This document shows positions 58,901 to 64,000 of a stretch of 64,000 nt of DNA, piece after piece. A program made the translations under genes and the position numbers. Numbering within the stretch: position 1 is the stretch's first letter; every line of letters begins with the position of its first letter. The notes beneath the pieces were generated by a model. It made no database searches. It saw nothing but the letters and a program-made list of their open reading frames with translations, and was not told the origin of the DNA. Source of the stretch: Trissonchulus latispiculum (Eukaryota; Nematoda; Enoplea; Enoplida; Ironidae); the NCBI GenBank assembly GCA_030248195.1, contig JASAND010030839.1, positions 62,001 to 126,000 of the forward strand. Reading direction: 5' to 3'.

Positions 58901-60531
58901 GCTGGCATAACCGTAGCGGGTGTACATATCCTAAAGTTAATATTATTGTAGTAGCTGTTAAACTGTGATCCATCCATATAAAGTTGGAAGCATTTACAGT
59001 TTTTCTTATTGCACGTCATTCCCGTACTAACTGTAGTCTGTCCAGTTTATCTCTGTTCACCATCATGCAATCTTCTGTGTTGACATGTACCAGATTAGTT
59101 AAAAAATTAGGGGTGTCGGAGTCGGCGTTCGTGAGCAGGTCCAAGTCCGATTGCGTAGGTCCACCAGTGGGGCATATATTCTCCTCGCCCGCTACAGTGC
59201 CCCCCGAGGCATTTTCATTATTTGTACTAGCCATGGAAGAAAAGAACAGAAACAAAAGAACAGAAACAAAACAATACATATACAAATACATAGTTCCTAG
59301 TTTTTCAAGTATGCTTAACATTTAATTTTTATCTTAACAGACGGAATAATGTCACTAATGTTGATTCAAAGAAACATTTGAAATTTCTCTTAATTTCTAT
59401 GCCTCGGCTTCAGCGAAAGCGTGGAACCGGCCGGTTCCAAATCCTACCGGTTCCGGTTCCGGTTCCAGTTCTAAAAATCCTTCCGGCTTGGTTCCGCTTC
59501 CGGTTCCGGTTCCAACCGGTTCTAGTTGAACCGGCCCCACCTCTAGTCAAAGCTTTGACTCAAATAATTAATTTTTGGTGTACAATTTGTTAAACAAAAA
59601 CTGTAAGTAGTTTCACAATCCCCATAGTTTAGTATCCCACAGAATTCTAGAATATTTTAGATATTATAGTACTTACTGTCAAAGCAGACCTCTTTCACGA
59701 AACGGGAAATGCCTTTTTCCCGCATAATTGAGGTTTCAACGTTCAGTGTTTTTCGACAAAACAACGAAAACATCTGGGTTCCCATATTTTTCGGAATACG
59801 GCAAAATACGCTTGACGTATCATGATCAATGAGCCAGTAGGTTCGGTCTCTAAAAATTACAATTGGCAATATTTATATTACTATTAACTGATTTTGTTAC
59901 GTCAAATCAAACCTTCAATGTAGGATGGAAGCATTTCGTATCAGTTTCTACGAACTTGTTCTTTGCAAATTCATACGTCAGCAGAACATCGAGAGATCCA
60001 ATGAGTAAACCCGAATTGAGCACAAAGTTTACCGCCATAACAACTAGAGGAGTTGGTTGTCAGAAATTTAGAGGATTTTGCATACTTTTTTAGTTACAAA
60101 GATCTGCTCATCAGCAATATGGGGATACAAAATCATAATTGTGGGATTTTTCCAGCCGAAGTCGTAAATAATATTTAATTTGTCGAAAACGTTTGCTTTA
60201 TGTCAGAAAGCTTATCATTTTAACTCGCTAAGAAGTCCACCACGAGATTTACACATGTATGTCGAGTATAATGTAGTTTCAATACGCTATGAGGCTAACT
60301 GTATTTTGCTCTTCCTATTATTAACTTTCGTATAAACAACACTCACCGTGGCTCGAACATGTGTGCTTTCGGCAGAGGAACCGGAACTTTTTTTACCGAA
60401 ACCTCATCCATACAATGCTCGTCACCAATATGTCTGGAGGCGTGGTACACGCATATATATAACAATATGGCAATCAGAATGAAAACTGCTGATAATTTGG
60501 ACATCAAAATCTGTGTTATAGTAATCCGCAC
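34645..60531 (-). CDS. Sulfotransferase gene B, five-exon gene model (carbohydrate sulfotransferase-like)
   Basis: On the minus strand, joining 60531-60347, 59849-59677, 50015-49793, 48597-48469 and 34957-34645 gives an unbroken 340-codon protein. Features are a type II signal-anchor (about residues 13-29), the PAPS loop IPKNMGT (80-86), the 3'-phosphate site VRHPFERFMS (R149, S157), a Cys cluster, LPQSWQC and YYEDFKMFGFKLP. From the family it should sulfate a glycan in the Golgi using PAPS; the acceptor is unknown. Exon sizes and phases match gene A. Introns are about 0.5, 9.7, 1.2 and 13.5 kb; the last has a GC donor. The large introns are filled with transposons but no exon is interrupted. 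Confidence 0.85.
35040..35258 (-). repeat. tRNA-derived SINE, copy 1
   Basis: On the minus strand, TTGTGGTGTAGTGGGTTAGCA (A-box-like) and GTGGTTCGATCTCC (B-box-like) head a body with GTGAGTGAAAAGCTGAA, CCCTTCTCTC and GTTTCGTGGGTACGAGG. The same order occurs at 48040-48260 on the plus strand, so this is a dispersed family. It sits in intron 4 of gene B. Confidence 0.75.
35700..35925. repeat. GTGGCGCTGTGGTGCTG minisatellite, left arm
   Basis: Degenerate repeats of about 9-11 bp (GTGGCGCTG, GTGGTGCTG) with GGGGGTGGAGGAGGTAAAGTG spacers. The mirror array is at about 41695-41815 in the right arm. Histidine/glutamine/proline-rich shadow ORFs come from this. Confidence 0.9.
36351..37587 (+). mobile_element. 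Penelope-like element, 5'-truncated insertion with 7-bp TSD
   Basis: TTGCAAG directly flanks the insertion (36344-36350 and 37588-37594), while the opposite foldback arm has the uninterrupted site TTTGCAAGAC. The element contains the C-terminal reverse transcriptase half (36405-37073), with QQIGIPMGTNAAPT (motif B) and YRYIDNI (motif C), then a thumb-like region and about 500 bp of 3' UTR. The catalytic YIDD is YIDN here, so the RT is dead. It matches the larger copy at 56.06-59.3 kb in inverse orientation. Confidence 0.88.
37897..38421 (-). pseudogene. Left-arm ORF of foldback element, Maelstrom-like candidate, internal UAG
   Basis: From ATG 38421 the frame runs 174 codons to a stop at 37897, broken by one in-frame TAG at codon 90 (38154-38152). 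The product has MGTLGFATVTYDG, WVMDRVCEFL before the TAG, KDIYQAVL after it, and HMHDVEGLPCCMVHSG near the end. The E, H, C, H, C, H, C order and the IYQ and H-x6-CC spacing recall the Maelstrom domain, an RNase H-like fold of the piRNA pathway; this is a by-eye resemblance only. The right-arm copy (40428-40952) has the same length, the same TAG and only about two amino acid changes. Confidence 0.45.
38428..40420. repeat. Centre of foldback element: imperfect 650-bp duplication and GCTC-periodic sequence
   Basis: A block with GAGGGAGCTCTT, CAACGAACA, ACAAACCAAACAAACC and GGGCACCAC occurs twice in direct order (about 38760-39200 and 39470-39790). Much of 39090-40400 is spaced TTGCTC/TGCTCC units roughly every 10-11 bp, including a clear 21-bp tandem (GTGCTCCTAGTCTGCTCTTCA) at about 39809-39870. 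No coding sequence recognised. Confidence 0.65.
40428..40952 (+). pseudogene. Right-arm ORF of foldback element, Maelstrom-like candidate, internal UAG
   Basis: Mirror copy of the left-arm ORF: ATG 40428, TAG at 40695-40697 (codon 90), end at 40952. The frame is otherwise open. It differs from the left copy at two residues (SENG for SENR, VQVI for VQEI), so the arms are about 99% identical in protein here. Either the TAG arose before the arms were last homogenised, or it is read through. I cannot assign a function with confidence; see the left-arm entry for the Maelstrom hypothesis. Confidence 0.45.
42151..42806. mobile_element. Short TIR element with CCCCCAAACGGGGACC minisatellite, copy 2
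   Basis: Same family as 19433-19934. Termini CAAGAGTGCA and TGGACTCTTG are bordered by a perfect 7-bp TSD, CTTTTAT (42144-42150 and 42807-42813). The interior contains more minisatellite units than copy 1. The 7-bp TSD fits few superfamilies; Dada (6-7 bp) is one. Proline/lysine/arginine/glycine-rich ORFs over it are repeat artefacts. Confidence 0.88.
42814..43389. other. Gene B intron 4 segment
   Basis: No gene seen. An ACTGGAACCGGTCGGTTCCAAA motif near 42975 resembles the GGTTCC array at 59.4 kb, and a duplicated CTATTCAGGTGACAA occurs at about 42903 and 42932. Confidence 0.4.
43390..44008. mobile_element. Palindromic hAT-like MITE, complete copy
   Basis: Nearly the entire 619 bp is a palindrome: the left half (GGGTCTTTTCCAGATTACCCCCC...) and right half (...GGGGGGTAATCTGGAAAAGACCC) pair base for base, with the axis near 43697. 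A perfect 8-bp TSD, AGAATAAG, lies at 43382-43389 and 44009-44016. No transposase. A truncated copy is at 27427-27956. Confidence 0.92.
44060..44782. mobile_element. hAT-like MITE with CGGGCC arrays, copy 2 (inverse orientation)
   Basis: Termini TAGAGACCTTCAC and GTGAAGGTCTCTA are as in 25492-26314. 8-bp duplications with one mismatch border it (TTTCTCAG at 44052-44059, CTTCTCAG at 44783-44790). The sub-terminal GGGCC arrays are more decayed than in copy 1. Confidence 0.85.
44791..45334. other. Gene B intron 4 segment, nothing recognised
   Basis: AT-rich DNA with only short ORFs and no motif I know. Confidence 0.5.
45335..45420 (+). repeat. Dispersed repeat shared with 63157-63240
   Basis: TAGTATAGGCAGTAGTGGAAGACGCTACTATCTCTC and the bases after it match TAGTACAGGCAGTAGCGTAAGACACTACTACCTCTC at 63158, in the same orientation. 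The family is unknown. Confidence 0.65.
45700..46345 (+). repeat. Repeat related to 28.7-29.35 kb
   Basis: C/T-rich DNA leading to GGTTAAAAGAGAGCCGCCTGGAATAGATCTCC (about 46252-46284) and a tRNA-like end, in the same order as at 29.13-29.35 kb. Likely the 3' part of a dispersed retroelement or SINE-like family. Confidence 0.4.
46346..48039. other. Gene B intron 4 segment without recognised genes
   Basis: Short ORFs are present (for example 46481-46732, 83 codons; 46940-47161, 73 codons) but lack motifs or neighbours that would support them. The stretch 46.93-47.26 kb, with GTCACTAGGTGGCGCTGCGTG, has the look of a retroelement LTR, but no partner copy is in the window. Confidence 0.35.
48040..48260 (+). 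repeat. tRNA-derived SINE, copy 2
   Basis: CTGTGGTGTAGTGGGTTAGCA and GTGGTTTGAACCCC give Pol III A- and B-box-like motifs, followed by GTGAGTGAAAAGCTGAA, CCCTTCTCTC and GTTTCGTGGGTATGAGG, matching the inverse copy at 35040-35258. Both copies start just after GAGTTCAGCTGAT. Confidence 0.75.
48469..48597 (-). CDS. Gene B exon 4: LPQSW block, followed by a GC donor
   Basis: The acceptor TGTTTTAG ends at 48598. The exon encodes LRLYLPQSWQCNFSTNVNDF. The end, aligned to gene A, is TTCAG then GCAAGT, the classic context of a GC-AG intron. It is 129 nt, one codon shorter than in gene A. Confidence 0.85.
48661..49792. other. Gene B intron 3
   Basis: Non-coding. Between about 49340 and 49635, the ends (GCTGCCACCTTTTGGGAGGCTTCTCAAAA and TTTTGAGAAGACTCCTTGCCACCCTTCTGAGA) are imperfect inverted repeats of a decayed MITE. 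Confidence 0.45.
49793..50015 (-). CDS. Gene B exon 3: 3'-phosphate site and Cys cluster
   Basis: The acceptor ACTTTTAG ends at 50016. The exon encodes WKKWAIVRHPFERFMSAY, the conserved 3'-phosphate motif, then CLRIRQTCFQCGGPNLGC, ending before the donor GTAAGA. It is 223 nt, as in gene A. Confidence 0.93.
50427..50502 (+). pseudogene. tRNA-Lys(CTT)-like pseudogene
   Basis: TCCGAGGG... with GATAGAGCGTTCAACTCTTAACCC holds a CTT anticodon loop (ACTCTTAAC), followed by CGGGCGGTTAAATCCCTCC. Several stem mismatches argue against function. Confidence 0.45.
50503..51063. other. Gene B intron 2 segment, nothing recognised
   Basis: A 126-codon minus ORF (50897-50517) has no motif I recognise and is not supported further. 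Confidence 0.4.
51064..52851 (-). repeat. 3' LTR (left copy)
   Basis: 1788 bp, about 98% like the right copy by eye. ORFs in it (for example 51871-52101 +) recur in the other LTR only because of the duplication. Confidence 0.85.
52852..53917 (-). pseudogene. gag-like ORF, frameshifted
   Basis: The ATG at 53917 lies 22 nt after the 5' LTR and starts MLEECDGLDPKFYRDLEDRL. Coding-looking sequence then moves between frames: SYSQMLNKAFGPPV (about 53460-53420), a proline/alanine-rich acidic stretch (SEEEISAAAAAVV) and DRMTDKLVAERRAFLGLPP near 53090. The coat-protein role is inferred from position. No CCHC knuckle, protease or RT is present. Homology to a named gag family is not established. Confidence 0.6.
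53939..55712 (-). repeat. 5' LTR (right copy)
   Basis: 1774 bp direct repeat of the left LTR; its minus-strand 3' end abuts the primer-binding site at 53938-53921. Confidence 0.85.
56572..57435 (-). pseudogene. Reverse transcriptase ORF of the Penelope-like element
   Basis: 287 codons covering fingers and palm. The catalytic acids are in YDFTTLYT (motif A) and YIDDI (motif C); motif B reads GIRMGTNAAAT, whereas the 36-kb copy has GIPMGTNAAPT. After SNISSKIMKNK the frame jumps to the last residues of the 36-kb copy (RTHYLLIN in that copy), so about 60 residues of thumb are deleted here. Confidence 0.88.
58435..59019 (-). pseudogene. GIY-YIG endonuclease ORF of the Penelope-like element
   Basis: 194 codons. 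Near the start is CNKKNCKCF, a Cys-rich finger; next IYVITCDDCGMQYVGETGRQL contains the GIY and YIG equivalents with an embedded CxxC; then HKRSI, a conserved H at HF and a KRK-rich tail. Its ATG overlaps the stop of the leader ORF (ATGA). It would nick target DNA for priming. It is separated from the RT by frame breaks. Confidence 0.85.
59400..59548. repeat. GGTTCCGGTTCC tandem repeat
   Basis: Degenerate GGTTCC/GGAACC units on both strands bounded by GCCTCGGCTTC and CCACCTCTAGTC. Similar in style to the GGATCGG array at 4983 and a GGAACCGG piece at 42975; probably a hAT-type MITE end. Confidence 0.6.
59677..59849 (-). CDS. Gene B exon 2: PAPS 5'-phosphosulfate loop
   Basis: The acceptor TTTTTAG ends at 59850. 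The exon encodes RTYWLIDHD and FCRIPKNMGTQMFSLFCRK and ends at the donor GTAAGT (from 59676). It is 173 nt, as in gene A. Confidence 0.9.
60347..60531 (-). CDS. Gene B exon 1: signal-anchor and stem
   Basis: Starts at ATG 60531 (an inner ATG at 60504 also precedes the membrane segment LSAVFILIAILLYICVY). The lumenal stem continues to HMFEP and the exon ends in CG before the donor GTGAGT (60346-60341); exon 2 supplies A, giving Arg. Confidence 0.75.
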
Positions 60532-61092
60532 TGTAGATAAAAATAAGTTAAAACAATAAATATTTATTTTATTTTTGTTTAGAGCATGAATGTTCTAAAC
60601 GAAATGCAACTCATGTCTATGTAATGGATAAGCCAGACATTTTAACCACAGAACCACCTCCACTGCTGGGGCGTCGAACATGCCCTGACTGCTAAGGAAA
60701 GGAGAACATGCAGCTTTCTTTTAGATCCCGGTCAAGCCTCGCCAAGAGAGGAATACGATGAATTTTTGCGGAAACTGGCCTGTCTGGAGCCTAAGCAAAA
60801 ACATAAAGTACCCCGGGTCAAACCCAGAGCGTCTACTTAAGAATTAAATTTAGATCAAACCTAAGTTAGATTAATAGAAAAAGGGAACAATCCAAATAGA
60901 CAACTGGCGTTTTATATAGAAATTCCGTTAGTCAAGTAGACAAATAGAAAAAGAAATTTAGAATAACGACAGATGAACTTACTGGCTACTAATGGGAGAA
61001 AGGTTGGGGGAAGGGAAGACAACGCAGTGAAAATTTGGGAGAAAAGGGAAACAAACGAGAAACTGAACACAGAAGGGGATGGGTGTGAGGGT
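60532..61092. other. 5' flank of gene B
   Basis: No ORF of note. An AT-rich stretch directly upstream of the ATG may hold the promoter; nothing decisive is visible. Confidence 0.35.
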
Positions 61093-61625
61093 AGAGTCTC
61101 ACTCGGTACGAGTCCCACTCGGTACTTTTCTAATCATTCTCAAGTAGTTCCAATCGGTAATGTTGTCTCTCGCGGTACGTTGGAGTCCTACTCGGTAATT
61201 TTGGGTGCCACTCGGTACTTTTGAGTCCCACTCGGTACTTTTAAGTCCCACTTGGTACTTTTGAGTACCACTCGGTACTTTATTTGTAGTCTCACGAGGT
61301 ACTGTAACATTCAGTTTAAAGTATTAGAGTATAATTGTCATGAATTATTTAAGATATTTGTAGATAAGTACTTGTAGATATTAACTCCAATTTAACATCC
61401 AAGATTAATTAATTAAATAAAATTCAAACTAATTTAATTATTGTTTCATTTTATAGAATTGTAAAGTTATGTAAAACTACAACTCTAAAACAAACAAATA
61501 TAAAAATTTCTTAAAAATAGCTAAAATCTTTTTTAATAATTTTTGTTGAAAACGTTGAAAATTTGCAATTTCTGTAAATTTTGGGATGGTCTGGAGATCT
61601 GGTCTAGAGTATCAGAAGTCTAAAA

Positions 61626-61934
61626 ATGTTTAAAGAACCAAATGCTGTACATATTGAAGACATGCCGCAAGGATGTGGTTTTTCTCCTGTACGACAAAAC
61701 AAACGACTGACTCAAAATCAACTCGACTACTTGGTAGAAAAGTATAATGAAGGAGTTAGTGTCCGTCGCGTTGAATCAAAACTATTAGCTGCATGGAACA
61801 TCACGAATTCCAAGCGACCGACGACAGTGTCCGCGGCTACATTTTTAACAGTCTCTGTTTCGAATAAACAAATAGTACTAATTTTAAATGGTGAACTAAT
61901 TGAGACCTTTTCTATTTGCGGTATATACTTGTAA
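61626..61934 (+). CDS. Unidentified ORF, 102 codons, between the inverted 20-bp arrays
   Basis: It starts with MFKEPNAVHIEDMPQG and contains RLTQNQLDYLVEKYNEGV, which reads like a helix-rich DNA-binding segment seen in some transposon-derived invertebrate proteins; that is memory-based and weak. The second half turns hydrophobic and may be past a splice site (for instance GTGTCCGCGG region, about 61826). It may be an exon or remnant of a transposase gene. Confidence 0.25.
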   Translation: MFKEPNAVHIEDMPQGCGFSPVRQNKRLTQNQLDYLVEKYNEGVSVRRVESKLLAAWNITNSKRPTTVSAATFLTVSVSNKQIVLILNGELIETFSICGIYL

Positions 61935-62595
61935 AATAGAAATTGGCTTATTTTGAGTATTTTAAAACACGACTGGTGTTCAGAAAACAAGCAAAAGAGT
62001 ACGTCTTCGGGCCGCAGTAAACCACTGCCTGTATCAAATAAGTAAATTGAACATTAGTAATGTTAAAGAAAGTTTAGACTAAAGACAGATTCTTTACCAT
62101 TAATACCCTACTAAACAATATTTCAGCGACAATTGCGTAACTGTATGATAACTCAATTAGCAAATATGCCAATGTACTTTTGGCTTTTGATATCTGTATT
62201 TAGTTTTGGCCAAAATATGTAAATTTCCGGGCAGAGCTGAACAAGAACTTTCGCCTGTCGTCGTACATATCTCTAGCATGGAGGCAGCTGGAAGGCTCAA
62301 ATTTGTTGTGTGAATTGGGCCACATATCCTTACTATGTGTTGCAAATTTGAGCCCGTTTGGTCAGGGCAAATGTTGTAGCCAGCAAGTAAAGCAACGCCC
62401 AGTCGACAGAGCCAAAATCGCTAAAATGGACCAACTTTGAGGGTTTGCTGTGAACGCTACAAGAAGAATTGGAAAAAAGGGCAAGTGCCGAAGTTCTTAG
62501 AATGTCTTCTAGTTTAATATGTATCGGAACAAGTGAAATCGATTGCCTTCTATTTTTGACCTGAAAACCTAGGATCGAATTTCAGAGAATCTGAG

Positions 62596-62716
<121 letters not shown>

Positions 62717-63060
62717 GGACATTTGAGCACTTAACATGTCTTCGTGGGGACGGGGACCTCCTTTGTGGGGACCTGAAATCCTTTGTGAGGACTTTGGCTC
62801 TTATATATATATTTTAACAAGTCAACGTGGGGACCTTACAAATTTTAATTAGCTTATAATTAAGAAATGGCTTAGGCTTAGACGTTATATAGTGCAAATT
62901 CTGGCAGTCTCCTGCAAATTCTGGCAGTCTCTTCTGGAGTGAGATTCCAAAGTACCGAGTGGGACTCAAAAGTACCGAGTGGGACTCAAAAGTACCGAAC
63001 GGGACTCAAAAGTACCGAGTGGGACGGTTATTGTTTAAAAATTGAAAAGTACCGAGTGAT

Positions 63061-64000
63061 AAAGAAAAGAAGGGAATTAGAAAAGAAGAAAAGACTAGAA
63101 AGGAAATGAAACTAAAGGCGAAGTGGAGTCGGGTAACCTCAAAAATTTCCAATATTGTAGTACAGGCAGTAGCGTAAGACACTACTACCTCTCTTCCAAT
63201 TTCCTTTCCTGAAGCGTTTGGTGATTACTCTCTTAAAGTGGTGATTCCTTTTGGAGACATCAACTTTGAACTCTTATTACTCAACCATTACTTGAAGTTA
63301 AAAAGCCATTTTTATATCAAAATGCAGCTTAACGTTTGGTCTTTCTAATGAATATAACGAAACTAACTTTAGTTTTTGGAGATTATTTTACTGCATTTTC
63401 GAAGTAATTTAATCTTCCAATTTTTTTGCAGACTAAAGTAAATTTTTTCTTGAGCCATCGCCCACATCATTCGATTTCACTATCAAATAGCTGGGGACCC
63501 TTTTTTAATTATTATGAAACCGCTCTTCGTTATAAATAGATTAGCTAAAATGTATGCGCAACTTGAATTTTGCCTACTTTTCCCAACTTTGGCAAGAGAC
63601 CCCTTTCGCTAGAAAGCAGCAATCGGGGCAACTAAAAAAGGGTCCCTGGGTATTTTTGTGTAAAACACGTCCAGTAAGTGGCAACCCTCTAGCTTGCATA
63701 GTAAATGCTCCACAATCGCTGGAAAAAATTTGGTCATGTTTTTGCAAAAATTACATTTACTATTATAGCAGCGTACGAGATAGCAATTAGAAGATTATAA
63801 TGTCATGGATAATCGGTCTCGACGAGACCTTAAACTGGACACCCGTAGTTGAATTTTACGGCTTGCGTAGCTCAAGAAATGGCGGATTATTTGATTGCTG
63901 CAAAAATGACAAGTTTTGAACGCCAAAATAAGAAAATCGACTATATCCCACGATAGCGAAAAGCTAGAAAGGTGCTTCAAAAAGCAAAAATGTAGAGCTC
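63061..64000. other. Right end of window, nothing recognised beyond a short dispersed repeat
   Basis: 63157-63240 matches the repeat at 45335-45420. The remaining ORFs (for example 63554-63790) are short and without motifs. Confidence 0.5.

Larger units (their letters stand above)
56056..59340 (-). mobile_element. Penelope-like retroelement with N-terminal GIY-YIG (Naiad-type order), frameshifted
   Basis: On the minus strand, from 5' to 3': a leader ORF starting MASTNNENASGG (59234); an endonuclease ORF with LIYVITCDDCGMQYVGETGR and YEHKRSI (58.9-58.8 kb); a connector ORF (58441-57842); a short piece with FTPVDKASQNIAI (57686-57459); and the RT (57435-56572) with YDFTTLYT, GIRMGTNAAAT and YRYIDDI. 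About 500 bp of 3' UTR follows. GIY-YIG before RT is the reverse of canonical Penelope and matches the Naiad clade. At least four frame breaks, and a deletion in the thumb relative to the 36-kb copy, make it inactive. Confidence 0.88.

Overview
The window reads as repeat-dense, intron-rich DNA from an invertebrate animal. It has GT-AG spliced genes with introns up to 13.5 kb, Ty3/gypsy, Penelope-like and LINE remnants, many foldback/MITE elements with visible target-site duplications (TSDs), and microsatellites. No bacterial gene organisation is seen. The only host protein-coding genes I can support are two carbohydrate-sulfotransferase-like genes. Their LPQSW-C block, Cys cluster and C-terminal YYEDFKMFGFKLP block recall the sulfotransferase family expanded in nematodes, so a nematode (perhaps an enoplean with a large genome) is my best guess. 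That is an inference.

Layout. 1-1465: 3' end of a Ty3/gypsy pol gene, then probable LTR. 2119-18325 (+): sulfotransferase gene A, five exons; its introns hold a TTAA-flanked foldback element, tRNA-like pseudogenes, microsatellites and a hAT-like MITE. 18.3-34.6 kb: intergenic, with a short TIR element, two LINE fragments in opposite orientation, tRNA-like repeats, a GGGCC-rich hAT-like MITE, a 4-kb compound foldback element and a well-folded tRNA-like gene. 60531-34645 (-): sulfotransferase gene B, five exons with the same intron positions and phases, convergent to gene A. Its introns hold a 6.2-kb foldback transposon whose two arms carry the same 174-codon ORF (possibly Maelstrom-like), two Penelope-like copies with N-terminal GIY-YIG (Naiad-type order), an LTR retrotransposon with gag only, and several MITEs. 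61-63 kb: inverted arrays of a 20-bp repeat.

How it fits together. The sulfotransferase exons were joined by matching splice phase. Exons 2 and 3 are identical in length in the two genes (173 and 223 nt) and exons 4 and 5 each differ by one codon, so the pair arose by inverted duplication. Most other DNA is nested transposons. Insertion order can be read in places: a Penelope copy splits one foldback arm and leaves a 7-bp TSD, while the other arm keeps the empty site.
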